Shown here: positions 39,524-49,802 of the stretch, piece after piece
How positions within the stretch are numbered: position 1 is the stretch's first letter
Layout: every line of letters starts with the position of its first letter
Origin: Buchnera aphidicola (Panaphis juglandis)
GTDB lineage: Bacteria; Pseudomonadota; Gammaproteobacteria; Enterobacterales; Enterobacteriaceae
Length of the DNA stretch: 64,000 nt
Direction of reading: 5' to 3'
NCBI RefSeq assembly: GCF_964059065.1
Contig: NZ_OZ060378.1
Span: 304,930 to 368,929 of the forward strand
Position numbers and translations under genes: made by a program
Notes under the pieces: model-generated
The model's database searches: none
What the model saw: the letters and a program-made list of their open reading frames with translations, nothing else
What the model was told of the DNA's origin: nothing

Positions 39524-39814
39524 ATGTTAAAAAAACTTAAAAAATACTTTCAACCAAAAATTATCAAAATATATAATAACAGTATATATCACAATATTAA
39601 AAAAAACAAAAAACATCTTGAAATAATAATTGTTAGCGATTACTTCAAAAAGTATACATTATTTAATCGTCATAAAAAAGTTTATGATGTATTATCTCAA
39701 GAAATTCAAAATGAAATTTATGCATTATCTTTACATATATATACTGTATATGAATGGAATAATCATGAAATAAATTTTATACAAAAAAATCGATGTCAAA
39801 ATAAAAAATACTAA
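39524..39814 (+). CDS. bolA: BolA family protein
   Basis: In other bacteria BolA partners monothiol glutaredoxins in Fe-S/regulatory roles. 96 residues (105 in E. coli). The family's conserved block is VSDYFKKYTLFNRHKKVYDVLSQEI with the RHK segment near residue 54, then IYALSLHIYTVYEW. The C-terminal tail is shortened. It keeps the E. coli cyo...bolA-tig-clpP-clpX-lon order. A DNA-binding role is uncertain in a genome with so few regulators. Confidence 0.94.
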   Translation: MLKKLKKYFQPKIIKIYNNSIYHNIKKNKKHLEIIIVSDYFKKYTLFNRHKKVYDVLSQEIQNEIYALSLHIYTVYEWNNHEINFIQKNRCQNKKY

Positions 39815-39943
39815 TTTATTTTTCATTTACTTATTTAAAATATCTATGAATCATGATGAATAAAAATCATCAAAAATAAATTCAATGATTATTTTATATA
39901 AAATATTTACGATACAAAAACTTATTAAAATCATATAAGGGAA

Positions 39944-41257
39944 ATGATGGAATTTTCTTTAAAAACTATAAAAAACTTTGATAAAAAACTAACTATTAGT
40001 ATTCCTTTAAACGATATACATGATGTACAAAAAAAAGAAATCATCAAAATCAGAAAAACAGCTATTATCAATGGATTTAGAAAAAATAAAATACCTATTA
40101 ATATTATTCAAGAAAAATATAAAAATGAAATTAAAAATACTGTCATTAAAAAAATTATTTCTTATAATTTTAAAAATATTATAAAAAAAAAAAAATTAAA
40201 AATAATTAATGAACCAATTATCAATATAAAAAAAAATAAAAAAAACTCCAATTTAATGTGTTCAATATATTTTCAATCTCTTCCAAATATTGATTTTAAA
40301 ATTTTAAAAAAAATTACTATCAATAAAATATCCATAATTACTCATGATGAAGATGCTTCATATTATATAGAAAATATCAGAAAAAATTGTATCATTTGGA
40401 AAAATACAAAAAATAAAATTCAAATTAAAAATAAAATTACAATTGATTGTATATTTCATATTATTAATGAGAAAGAAAAAAATAAAAAAATACAATTAAC
40501 ATTCATTATTGGTAAAAAAACAATTATTCCAGAAATAGAAACGGAATTATTAAATAAAAAAATCGGTGATACTATTTATATAAAATTAAAAATTCCTAGT
40601 GATCATCCTGATATTAATTATCAAGGTAAGATGGTTCAGTTAAAAATTTATGTCAATAATATTCAATCAGATGAAATCATGTACTCAAAAAAAGAATGCA
40701 TCGATTTTCTAAAAAAAACATTCAATATTAATAAAGATAATGAACTGAAAGAAATTATATTGAATAAGATACAAACAGAAGTTATGAATTTAGAATACCA
40801 TCTTTTAAAAACACAACTCATACATCAATTGTTAAATACAAAAATGATAGAAATACCTATAGAAATATCAGAAAAAGAAAAAAAAAATATGCAAAACGAT
40901 GCATTTAAAAATTATCATCATAATAAAGGAAATATATTTCAAAGTAAATATTACAAAAATTTTCAAAAAAAAGCAGAAAAAAAATTACTTTTAGATTTTA
41001 TGATAAAGATTCTTGTTCAAGATAATAAAATATCTGTTACAGAAAATGAACTTCAAAAACAAGTAAAAAAACTTAAAAAAAATCAACCAGAACTAATAAA
41101 AAAAATAAAAATCCAATACCAAAAAAATGACTTCATTAACTATGTAAAAAATATGATTATAGAAAAAAAAATTATGAATCATTTATTAAAATTATTTAAA
41201 ATAAAAGAAAAAAAATATCATTTTAAAAAAGCAATACAAATTCTCAACCAAAAATAA
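39944..41257 (+). CDS. tig: Trigger factor
   Basis: Ribosome-associated chaperone and peptidyl-prolyl isomerase at the tunnel exit. 437 residues (432 in E. coli). The ribosome-binding signature appears as NGFRKNKIPINI (GFRxxKxP) near residues 43-54. The FKBP-like domain is present but much diverged around 150-240 (IDCIFHI, LKIPSDHPDINYQGK), and the C-terminal helical arms are extremely lysine/asparagine-rich. Two ATGs in tandem start it; the second (39947) is equally possible. AAGGG lies just upstream. Confidence 0.95.
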   Translation: MMEFSLKTIKNFDKKLTISIPLNDIHDVQKKEIIKIRKTAIINGFRKNKIPINIIQEKYKNEIKNTVIKKIISYNFKNIIKKKKLKIINEPIINIKKNKKNSNLMCSIYFQSLPNIDFKILKKITINKISIITHDEDASYYIENIRKNCIIWKNTKNKIQIKNKITIDCIFHIINEKEKNKKIQLTFIIGKKTIIPEIETELLNKKIGDTIYIKLKIPSDHPDINYQGKMVQLKIYVNNIQSDEIMYSKKECIDFLKKTFNINKDNELKEIILNKIQTEVMNLEYHLLKTQLIHQLLNTKMIEIPIEISEKEKKNMQNDAFKNYHHNKGNIFQSKYYKNFQKKAEKKLLLDFMIKILVQDNKISVTENELQKQVKKLKKNQPELIKKIKIQYQKNDFINYVKNMIIEKKIMNHLLKLFKIKEKKYHFKKAIQILNQK

Positions 41258-41314
41258 ATGATTTCTATAACATAAAAAATAGAATCATTCTCTTTAATAA
41301 AGATAGGAAAAATT

Positions 41315-41938
41315 ATGTTAAATAATATCACACATCATAAAAAATATTTACAATTAATACCATCAGTAATTGATAAAAATGAACATGGAGAACGATCATA
41401 TGATATATATTCACATTTATTACAGAAAAGAATCATATTCATTACAGGACCAATTGAAGATAATATGTCTAACTTAATCATTGCACAAATTCTATTTTTG
41501 GAATCAAAAAATCCAAATGAAGATATTTTTTTATACATTAATTCTCCTGGAGGAATAATCACCTCAGGTTTATCAATTTATGATACTATGCAATTTGTAA
41601 AATCAGATATTAATACTATTTGTATCGGACAAGCTTGCTCAATGGCTGCAATACTACTATGTTCTGGTACTCCTGGTAAAAGATTTTGCCTAAACAATTC
41701 AAAAATTATGCTGCATCAACCATTAGGAGGGTTTCAAGGACCAGCATCAGATATTTTAATACACACAAAAGAAATCATCAAAACAAAAAAAATAATCCAT
41801 AAAATTATATCATTTCATACAAAACAAGATATTAAAAAAATACAAAACGATACAGAAAGAGATCATTTCTTTGATGCCAAAGAATCTATAAAATATGGTT
41901 TAATTGATCAAATAATACCATCTAAAAAATTATCATAA
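41315..41938 (+). CDS. clpP: ATP-dependent Clp protease proteolytic subunit
   Basis: Serine peptidase barrel that works with ClpX. 207 residues, the family length. The catalytic Ser lies in [11 protein letters not shown] (about 111) and His in [13 protein letters not shown] (about 136); Asp follows near 185 in the DHFFDAKES region. The N-terminal loops and YINSPGG oxyanion segment are intact. A TAGGAAAAATT ribosome-binding site precedes ATG. clpX follows after 106 bp. Confidence 0.98.
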   Translation: MLNNITHHKKYLQLIPSVIDKNEHGERSYDIYSHLLQKRIIFITGPIEDNMSNLIIAQILFLESKNPNEDIFLYINSPGGIITSGLSIYDTMQFVKSDINTICIGQACSMAAILLCSGTPGKRFCLNNSKIMLHQPLGGFQGPASDILIHTKEIIKTKKIIHKIISFHTKQDIKKIQNDTERDHFFDAKESIKYGLIDQIIPSKKLS

Positions 41939-42044
41939 AAATTGAATTAAACATCTTAAATCGTAAAAAATTTATAAAATCATTAAAAATATTCTTATAA
42001 ATAATTTAATTAATTTACAATAATCACTATCAGAGATATGAAAT

Positions 42045-43286
42045 ATGGTAAAAAATCATATAAAAAAAACAAAAAAAAATTACTTATGCTTCTTTTGTAA
42101 AAAGAACCAATACCAAGTAAAAAATATAATATCAGATACCTCAATAAATATATGTAATGAATGCACAATATTATTTCATCAAACAATTCAAAATCAGGTG
42201 TTAAAAACTGATCAAAAAAAAAACAGTAATAATTTAACACCAAAAAAAATAAAAAAACAATTAGATGAATACATTATTGGTCAAAAAAAAGCTAAAAAAG
42301 TTTTATCAGTAGCTGTTTATAATCATTATAAAAGATTATTATTTTTAAATACTGTACATAATAATACTATTGAATTAAAAAAAAGTAACGTTTTATTAAT
42401 AGGTCCAACTGGATCCGGAAAAACATTATTAGCAGAAACACTAGCTAAAATACTTGATATTCCATTTGTTATTTGTGATGCAACATCTCTAACAGAAGCT
42501 GGATATGTCGGTGACGATGTTGAAAGTATACTACAAAGATTACTACAAAAATGCAATTATAACATCAAGAAAGCTGAAAAAGGTATTATATATATTGATG
42601 AAATTGATAAAATATCTAAGAAATCAAATAATATTTCTATTACACGAGATGTCTCTGGAGAAGGAGTTCAGCAATCACTATTAAAAATTATGGAAGGAAC
42701 AATAGCTTCCGTACCTCCTCAAGGGGGTAGAAAACATCCAAATCAAAAATGTTTATATATCGATACTTCAAAAATATTATTTATTTGTGGAGGAACATTT
42801 GATGGATTAGATAAAATTATTAAAAAAAAAAAATTAACGAAATCAATTGGATTCAATAACACATCTATTAATAATAATAATATTCATTATTCAAAATATT
42901 ACAATATTGAAACCAAAGATCTTATACAATATGGTTTAATACCAGAATTTATTGGACGTTTACCAATTATTGTTGTATTAAAAGAACTTAAAAAAAAACA
43001 TCTAAAAAAAATCTTATGTGTTACAAAAAACTCATTAATTAAACAGTACCAAACAATTTTTTCTTTAGATAATGTATATTTAGAATTTGATGATGATGCC
43101 ATTGATGAAATATCAAATCAAGCAATAAAAAAAAAAATTGGGGCACGGGGTTTAAAAACAATAATTGAAACAATATTATTAAATACTATGTATAATTTAC
43201 CATCCATGAGAAACGTTAAAAAAATAATCATTAATAAAAAGGTTGCGCAAAAAAAAATTCCACCAATCATAGTGCATCATAAATAA
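42045..43286 (+). CDS. clpX: ATP-dependent Clp protease ATPase subunit ClpX
   Basis: Hexameric unfoldase feeding ClpP. 413 residues (424 in E. coli). The N-terminal zinc domain has four cysteines (CFFCKKNQ and CNECTILF). Walker A is GPTGSGKTLLAETLA near residue 120, Walker B IIYIDEIDKI, pore loop GYVGDDVE, sensor region and ARGLKTIIE near the C-terminus. The RKH loop appears as GGRKHPNQ. Complete by domain count; only the tail is trimmed. Confidence 0.98.
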   Translation: MVKNHIKKTKKNYLCFFCKKNQYQVKNIISDTSINICNECTILFHQTIQNQVLKTDQKKNSNNLTPKKIKKQLDEYIIGQKKAKKVLSVAVYNHYKRLLFLNTVHNNTIELKKSNVLLIGPTGSGKTLLAETLAKILDIPFVICDATSLTEAGYVGDDVESILQRLLQKCNYNIKKAEKGIIYIDEIDKISKKSNNISITRDVSGEGVQQSLLKIMEGTIASVPPQGGRKHPNQKCLYIDTSKILFICGGTFDGLDKIIKKKKLTKSIGFNNTSINNNNIHYSKYYNIETKDLIQYGLIPEFIGRLPIIVVLKELKKKHLKKILCVTKNSLIKQYQTIFSLDNVYLEFDDDAIDEISNQAIKKKIGARGLKTIIETILLNTMYNLPSMRNVKKIIINKKVAQKKIPPIIVHHK

Positions 43287-43439
43287 CATATTAGTAAACA
43301 CATATTAAATCATACTACATATTACATTAAAATATATGTATAATATTTAAATGATGACTCGAAAACTCATAAATATTTTCTAGATTAAAGAAAAATATTA
43401 TGTATCTTAAAATTATTACAATCAAATTAAGAGAACTAT

Positions 43440-45776
43440 ATGAATTCTGAATGTTCTACATATATTGAAATACCAATTTTACCATTACGTGATATAGTAG
43501 TATATCCAAATGTAATAATACCACTATTTGTTGGACGAAAACAATCAATTAATTGCGTTGAATCTGCTATTAAAAATAAAAAAAAAATTATTTTGGTTAC
43601 TCAAAAAAAACCAATTGTAGATAATCCAAATATGAATGAACTATTTAATATAGGTACTATATCAACAATTTTACAAACTTTTACATTACCCGATGGAACT
43701 ATTAAAATTCTCGTAAAAGGATTACAACGAGGAAAAATTAAAAAAATAAATCACTGCAATAATATATTAACTGCTCAAATTGTAAAAATCCATTCATATG
43801 AAATCAATCCTACTGAAATACCAGCATTAATGAAGATTTCTATTGAAAGCTTTGAAAAATATTTACAATGCCACAAAAAAACTCCTATCGAAATTTTAAC
43901 TGCACTTCAAGAGATTCATGAGGCATCAAAATTATCAAATATTATTGCATCACATATTTCATTCAAATTATTAGATAAACAAAAAGTATTAGAAATTTTA
44001 GATGTTAATGCAAGATTAGAATATTTAATTATAAAAATGCAAACTGAAATTGATATTTTTATGATTGAAAAAAAAATAAGAAATAGAATACAAGGAAACA
44101 TAGAAAAAAATCAAAAAGAATACTATCTAAATGAACAAATTAAAGCTATTCAGAAAGAACTCGGTGAAAATGAAGGTATGATGAACGAATGCGATATTTT
44201 GAAAAAAAAAATCAATTTACTAAAAATACCAAAAACCGTAAAAAATAAAGCGTTATCTGAATTAAAAAAACTAAAAATGATGTCATCAATATCAGCAGAA
44301 GCAGCGGTTATTAGAGGATACATTGATTGGATTTTACAAATACCTTGGTCAAAAAAAAGCAAAATAAAAAAAAATATTCATCAAGCACAAAAAATACTTG
44401 ATAATGATCACTTTGGATTAGAAAAGGTTAAAAATAGAATATTGGAATACCTAGCAGTTCAAACAAGAAGAAATACAATTCAAGGAACAATTTTATGTCT
44501 AGTAGGTCCTCCTGGTGTTGGAAAAACATCTTTAGGAAAATCTATTGCTAAAGCAACCGGAAGAAAATATACTAGAATGGCTTTAGGTGGAATACGAGAT
44601 GAAGCAGAAATCAGAGGACACAGAAGAACCTATATTGGAGCTCTTCCTGGAAAAATAATACAAAATATTACAAAAAGCGGTGTTAAAAACCCATTATTTC
44701 TTTTGGATGAAATAGATAAAATCTCTAATGACATCCGAGTTGATCCAATTTCAGCATTATTAGAAGTATTAGATCCTGAACAAAATTCAAATTTTAACGA
44801 TCATTATTTAGAATTAGATTATGATTTATCTAATGTAATGTTTATTGCAACAGCGAACTCTACAAATATTCCAAAACCATTATTAGATCGAATGGAAATT
44901 ATTCATGTATCCAGTTATACAGAAAACGAAAAATTTTACATAGCAAAAAACCATCTCAAACCTAAACAAATTAAAAAACACGCTTTAAAAAAAAAAGAAA
45001 TTACAATTTCAGATAATGCTATCAAAAACATTATACAGTACTATACTCGAGAATCTGGAGTACGTAATTTAGAAAAAGAAATTGCTAAAATATGTCGAAA
45101 AGTTGTGAAAGAAATGCTTATAAAACCGTTAATAACAACTATTCTAATAAATAGAAGTAGTTTAAAAAAATATTTAGGGATTAAAAAATTTTATTATGGA
45201 AAAAATTCAAAAAAAAATAAAATCGGACAAGTAAATGGATTAGCATGGACAGAAGTTGGTGGAGATTTATTAACAATAGAAACATCATGCGTTCCTGGAA
45301 AAGGAAAATTAATTTATACAGGCTCATTAGGTAAAATAATGCAAGAATCTATACAAACTGCATTAACTGTTGTAAGATCACAATCTAAAAAACTAAAAAT
45401 TCCAAATGATTTTTATGAAAAATACGATATTCACGTCCACATTCCAGAAGGTTCAACACCAAAAGATGGTCCAAGTGCAGGAATTGCTATTTGTACTGCT
45501 ATTGTTTCTGCATTAACTAAAAACCCTGTCAAATCAGATGTTGCCATGACTGGAGAAATTACATTGAATGGAAATGTATTAATGATTGGAGGTTTAAAAG
45601 AAAAGCTATTAGCAGCTCATCGTGGAAGAATTAAAAATATTATTATTCCCTATCAAAATCGATATATTTTAGAAAAAATACCAAAAAATATCTTATCACA
45701 ACTAGTGATACATCCAATCAAGAAAATCAAAGATGTATTATTACTATCTTTAAATAATCAACCTTACATTATATAA
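43440..45776 (+). CDS. lon: ATP-dependent protease La
   Basis: AAA+ serine protease degrading misfolded proteins. 778 residues (784 in E. coli). The N-terminal substrate domain begins IPILPLRDIVVYPN; Walker A is GPPGVGKTSLGKSIA near 358-372, and Walker B is LFLLDEIDKIS. The protease dyad is Ser in PKDGPSAGIAI near 677 and the lysine of GGLKEKLLAAHRG near 720. It lacks the downstream hupB and ppiD neighbours of E. coli; a hairpin and mdlA follow instead. Confidence 0.98.
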   Translation: MNSECSTYIEIPILPLRDIVVYPNVIIPLFVGRKQSINCVESAIKNKKKIILVTQKKPIVDNPNMNELFNIGTISTILQTFTLPDGTIKILVKGLQRGKIKKINHCNNILTAQIVKIHSYEINPTEIPALMKISIESFEKYLQCHKKTPIEILTALQEIHEASKLSNIIASHISFKLLDKQKVLEILDVNARLEYLIIKMQTEIDIFMIEKKIRNRIQGNIEKNQKEYYLNEQIKAIQKELGENEGMMNECDILKKKINLLKIPKTVKNKALSELKKLKMMSSISAEAAVIRGYIDWILQIPWSKKSKIKKNIHQAQKILDNDHFGLEKVKNRILEYLAVQTRRNTIQGTILCLVGPPGVGKTSLGKSIAKATGRKYTRMALGGIRDEAEIRGHRRTYIGALPGKIIQNITKSGVKNPLFLLDEIDKISNDIRVDPISALLEVLDPEQNSNFNDHYLELDYDLSNVMFIATANSTNIPKPLLDRMEIIHVSSYTENEKFYIAKNHLKPKQIKKHALKKKEITISDNAIKNIIQYYTRESGVRNLEKEIAKICRKVVKEMLIKPLITTILINRSSLKKYLGIKKFYYGKNSKKNKIGQVNGLAWTEVGGDLLTIETSCVPGKGKLIYTGSLGKIMQESIQTALTVVRSQSKKLKIPNDFYEKYDIHVHIPEGSTPKDGPSAGIAICTAIVSALTKNPVKSDVAMTGEITLNGNVLMIGGLKEKLLAAHRGRIKNIIIPYQNRYILEKIPKNILSQLVIHPIKKIKDVLLLSLNNQPYII

Positions 45777-45817
45777 ATATGAATATCATTAATTATAAAA
45801 ATTAATATGAGTATATT

Positions 45818-45850
45818 GGCTGGAAAATTATTATCTTTTATTATCCAGCC
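45818..45850 (+). terminator. Probable terminator after lon
   Basis: GGCTGGA (45818-45824) pairs with TCCAGCC (45844-45850), seven base pairs, five of them G-C, in very A+T-rich DNA; TCTTTTGATA follows. It lies 42 bases after the lon stop and is the strongest G+C stem in the protein-coding part of the window. Confidence 0.65.
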
Positions 45851-46033
45851 TCTTTTGATAGATAAAATACAAAATAAAAAATTTATTTAAAATATTAAAA
45901 ATATAAAAAATAATCAATAAATATTCAAAATAATAAAAAATTAAAAATTATTAATATTTTCAAATACAATAAAATATAAATGTATTTATAATATTTTAAA
46001 ATAACAAATATTATTAATATACAGGATAGTTTT

Positions 46034-47761
46034 GTGCAATTATTTAATCAAATTAGTTGGTATCTTTTTCAAGAATGGAAAAGATATTTAGGATCTATCG
46101 CATTACTAATTATTATCGCCATCCTTCAACTTCTTCCACCAAAACTTGTAGGATTTTTAATTGATACAATTAGTACGAACAAAAAATATCATTATAAATT
46201 ATTCTACTGGCTTGTATTAATATTTTTAACATCAATTATAATATATATTTTTAGATACATGTGGAGAGTATTATTATTTGGAGCTTCATATAAATTAGCT
46301 ATTATACTGAGAAAAAAATTATACCTAAGTCTAAGTCAAAAAAATTCGAGTTTTTATGATAAATATAGAACTGGTGATTTAATGGCAAGAGCTACAAATG
46401 ATATTGATAAGATAGTATTTGCTGCTGGAGAAGGTGTATTAACTTTAATAGATTCTATGATTACTGGAATTTCAGTATTAATAATTATGGTAATACAAAT
46501 TAACTGGAAACTAACATTAATATCATTATTACCTATGCCTATTATGGCAATAATAATTACAAAGTATGGTAAAAAATTATATATTGCATTTCAAAAATCA
46601 CAACAATCATTCTCTAATTTAAATAATCAAACACAAGAAAATATAAAAAATATATATACAGTAAAAAGTTTTGGTTTAGAAAAATATGAAATAAAAAAAT
46701 TTAAAGAAATTCTTTCTGAAACTAGTAAAAAAAGTATTATAGTATCAAAAATTGATGCTAAATTTGATCCAATTATCTACTTTTCAATTACAGTTTCTAA
46801 TCTATTATCTATTACTACAGGTAGTTATTTAGTATGGAATAATAATATTACTATTGGTCAATTAACTAGTTTTATTATGTATTTAAGTTTAATGGTTTGG
46901 CCTATGCTAGCTTTAGCTTGGATGTTCAATATTGTAGAACGAGGTAGTGCATCCTGGAGTAGAGTTAATGAAATTATTAGCGAAAATAATATAAAACAAA
47001 TGAAAAATAAAAAAATATTACATCATAAAAGTAATATTAAAATTAAAATCTCTAGTTTTCAATATCCTAATACAAAAAATATTATACTAAAAAATATATC
47101 TCAAAAAATTAAATTTAATAATATTGTAGGCATTTGTGGTCCTACAGGGCAAGGAAAAACAACATTAATAAACCTAATACAAAGAAATTTTAAAATTAAA
47201 AAAGGTCAAATATTTTATCATAATGTATTAATCTCTAATTTTAAAATTCATTCTTGGAGAAAAAAAATTTCTACTGTAAACGAAAAAACATTTTTATTTT
47301 CAGATACTATTGCAAATAATATATCTTTTGGAAATATTAATATCACAAAAAAAAAAATTGAATACGTTTCATCTCTTGTTAATATACACCATGAAATTAT
47401 AAAATTTCCAAAACAGTATGATACAAAAGTTGGAGCAAAAGGAATTATATTATCAGGTGGACAAAAACAAAGAATCGCAATTGCAAGAGCATTATTAATG
47501 AATCGAGAAATACTAATTCTAGATAACGCTTTATCTGCACTTGATAAACCCACACAAAACATGATTTTTAATAATATTATATTATGGAAGAAACAAAATC
47601 ACACAATTATTATTGTCTCTCATGAATTACATATATTTAAAAAAATAAATAATATTTTTATAATTCAAAACGGAACAATTAAGGATTCTGGAACACACGA
47701 TGAACTCATTAAATATCAAAACTGGTACAGTAAAATGTATCATCAACAACAACAAAAATAA
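46034..47761 (+). CDS. mdlA: Multidrug ABC transporter, MdlA half (degenerate ATPase residues)
   Basis: Half-transporter: six membrane helices in residues 1-300, nucleotide-binding domain beyond. It starts with GTG at 46034 (AGGAT upstream), which yields the conserved N-terminus LFNQISWYLFQEW. 575 residues. Walker A GPTGQGKTT near 369 and signature LSGGQKQR are intact. However the Q-loop position is Glu417 (E. coli has SQTPFLF, here NEKTFLF), and the residue after the Walker B aspartate is Asn498 (LILDNALS; Asp in E. coli). The H-loop His in IIIVSHELHIF is kept. It probably forms a heterodimer with MdlB. Substrate unknown. Confidence 0.95.
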   Translation: MQLFNQISWYLFQEWKRYLGSIALLIIIAILQLLPPKLVGFLIDTISTNKKYHYKLFYWLVLIFLTSIIIYIFRYMWRVLLFGASYKLAIILRKKLYLSLSQKNSSFYDKYRTGDLMARATNDIDKIVFAAGEGVLTLIDSMITGISVLIIMVIQINWKLTLISLLPMPIMAIIITKYGKKLYIAFQKSQQSFSNLNNQTQENIKNIYTVKSFGLEKYEIKKFKEILSETSKKSIIVSKIDAKFDPIIYFSITVSNLLSITTGSYLVWNNNITIGQLTSFIMYLSLMVWPMLALAWMFNIVERGSASWSRVNEIISENNIKQMKNKKILHHKSNIKIKISSFQYPNTKNIILKNISQKIKFNNIVGICGPTGQGKTTLINLIQRNFKIKKGQIFYHNVLISNFKIHSWRKKISTVNEKTFLFSDTIANNISFGNINITKKKIEYVSSLVNIHHEIIKFPKQYDTKVGAKGIILSGGQKQRIAIARALLMNREILILDNALSALDKPTQNMIFNNIILWKKQNHTIIIVSHELHIFKKINNIFIIQNGTIKDSGTHDELIKYQNWYSKMYHQQQQK

Positions 47762-47800
47762 TCACTATATCGAAAAACATAAAATGAAATAAGGAAATAT

Positions 47801-49534
47801 ATGGCTAATTTAACACGTAGTTGGCCAATATTAAAACGTTTACTAAGCTATGGAAAATATTGGAAAAAAAAAATCGCTATAGCATTCATAATATTGTTTA
47901 TTTCATCCATTTCTGAAATATTAGGTCCTGCAATTATTAGTTATTTTATTAATCACATTTTAACAAAACATATATTTAATAAAAATATCATTATATTTTT
48001 AATATTATTATACATTTCCTTACAAACAATATCAATTATTTGTAATTACTTCCAAACAGTTTTATTTAATACTACTGCTATTAAAATAGTCCAAAAATTA
48101 AGACTTGAAATCATGTCTTCAACATTATCAAAACCCTTATCATTTTTCAATCAAAAACCTACTGGAACAATTATTTCTATCATTACTAATGATACAGAAA
48201 TTATCAAAGAATTATATGATACTGTATTCACAACACTATTTAAAAGTCTATCATTGATTATTATTATGTTGATTGCTATGTTTATTCTACAATATAAATT
48301 AGCAATAATTTCTACAATATTATTTCCATTAATTATTATTGTAATACTATTTTATCAACATTATAGCACACCAATTCTAAGACAATTAAGAATTTATATC
48401 GCAAAAATTAATCATGAATTCAATGAAATTATTAACGGAATGTTTCTCATTCAACAATTTTCACAAGAAAAAAGATTTTTAAAAACTGTAAATCAAACAA
48501 GTCAATCGCATTATGAAATAAGAATGAAAAGCTTAAAATTAGATGGATTACTTTTAAGACCACTAATAAGTTTTTTTTCTTCATTAATATTATGCGGATT
48601 AATGATGTTATTTATTCTATCTCCTGTTGGAACACTTGTGATTGGAACATTATATGCATTTATTAGTTATTTAAATCGATTAAATGAACCATTAATCACC
48701 CTAGCTACACAACAAGCAATATTACAACAATCAATCATTGCTGGAGAAAGAATTTTTAATATTATTGATTCTAAAAAACAAGAATATGGATCAGATACTA
48801 CAATTTTAAAAACAGGAAAAATAAAAATTTTTAATTTAAGTTTTCAATATTTTAAAAACACACCCATAGTTCTTAAAAAAATCAACATTGATATTCCAAA
48901 TAAAAGTTTTATTTCTATTGTCGGACGTACAGGAAGTGGAAAAAGCACATTAATTAATTTATTAATGGGATACTATCCTATAAGAGTAGGAAAAATTTTT
49001 ATTGATCATCGGGTGATATCTTCATTAAGTTATTCAGTATTACGAAAAGGAATATGTATTGTACAACAAGAACCCATGATATTTACAGGTACTATATTTT
49101 CAAATATTACATTAGGAAAAAAAATAAAAGAAGATAAAGTTTGGAAAGTTTTAAAAATTGTACAACTATTTGAATTAATAAAAAATTTTCCAAAACAGCT
49201 ATACGAAAAATTAAATGAGAATGGAAATAATTTATCCATTGGTCAAAAACAATTACTATCGATTGCAAGAGTTTTATTATTAAAACCAAAAATACTCATA
49301 TTAGATGAAGCTACAGCAAATATAGATTTTGAAACTGAGAAATTAATCCAAAAAACATTAGTAAAAATTAAAAAATATTGTACATTAATTGTTATTGCCC
49401 ACCGCCTATCTACAATCATTAAATCTGATAATATTGTAGTATTAAAAAAAGGAGAAATTGTTGAAAAAGGGAATCACCAATATTTAATGAATAAAAAAGG
49501 ATTATATTACAGTATGCATGATAAAAAATCATAA
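47801..49534 (+). CDS. mdlB: Multidrug ABC transporter, MdlB half
   Basis: Second half-transporter, 577 residues, starting 39 bases after mdlA with AAGGAAATAT before its ATG. Six membrane helices lie in residues 20-300. The ATPase is complete: Walker A GRTGSGKSTLINLL near 375, Q-loop IVQQEPMIF, signature LSIGQKQLLSIARVLL, Walker B ILILDEATANID with the catalytic Glu, and H-loop VIAHRLSTI. Paired with the degenerate MdlA, this half would carry the hydrolysing Walker B site. Annotated multidrug by family only; in an endosymbiont it may serve another export role. Confidence 0.96.
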   Translation: MANLTRSWPILKRLLSYGKYWKKKIAIAFIILFISSISEILGPAIISYFINHILTKHIFNKNIIIFLILLYISLQTISIICNYFQTVLFNTTAIKIVQKLRLEIMSSTLSKPLSFFNQKPTGTIISIITNDTEIIKELYDTVFTTLFKSLSLIIIMLIAMFILQYKLAIISTILFPLIIIVILFYQHYSTPILRQLRIYIAKINHEFNEIINGMFLIQQFSQEKRFLKTVNQTSQSHYEIRMKSLKLDGLLLRPLISFFSSLILCGLMMLFILSPVGTLVIGTLYAFISYLNRLNEPLITLATQQAILQQSIIAGERIFNIIDSKKQEYGSDTTILKTGKIKIFNLSFQYFKNTPIVLKKINIDIPNKSFISIVGRTGSGKSTLINLLMGYYPIRVGKIFIDHRVISSLSYSVLRKGICIVQQEPMIFTGTIFSNITLGKKIKEDKVWKVLKIVQLFELIKNFPKQLYEKLNENGNNLSIGQKQLLSIARVLLLKPKILILDEATANIDFETEKLIQKTLVKIKKYCTLIVIAHRLSTIIKSDNIVVLKKGEIVEKGNHQYLMNKKGLYYSMHDKKS

Positions 49535-49552
49535 TATTAATAATAAAAAAAG

Positions 49553-49664
49553 CAAAAGCTTTGATAAAAATTTTAATACCTGTTTCCATTTAAACTAGCT
49601 GCTTCCTTCCAGACCTGACTAAGTATTTAAATTTTATACAGTATTAAAACTAACAAAGCTTTTT
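49553..49664 (-). ncRNA. ffs: 4.5S signal recognition particle RNA
   Basis: Minus-strand hairpin RNA of about 112 bases. The universally conserved apical domain GTCAGGTCTGGAAGGAAGCA, including the GGAA tetraloop and the Ffh-binding internal loops, is intact. AAAGCTTTG near the 5' end pairs with CAAAGCTTT near the 3' end, and TTTTAATACTG pairs with CAGGTATTAAAA, giving the long rod. A T-rich stretch (GCTTTTTTTATT) follows as a terminator. It lies between mdlB and dnaX on the opposite strand; the exact ends are estimated from the stem. Confidence 0.93.
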
Positions 49665-49802
49665 ATGAAATTGTATCAGACAGTATTATATTGCATGAAA
49701 CACAAAAAAAACACAAGAAATAATTTATAAATATATAATTAATATCATACAAATTATAGATAATATATGATATCAAATATTATTTTTATAAAGAAAACGA
49801 AC

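Noticed and set aside
43340-43440. Possible heat-shock (sigma-32) promoter before lon, from CTCGAAA
   Set aside because: No matching CCCCAT-type -10 element at the right distance.
49560-49660. Hairpin-rich stretch before dnaX first considered as a terminator or repeat
   Set aside because: The GGAAGGAAGCAG core and overall rod identify it as 4.5S RNA.
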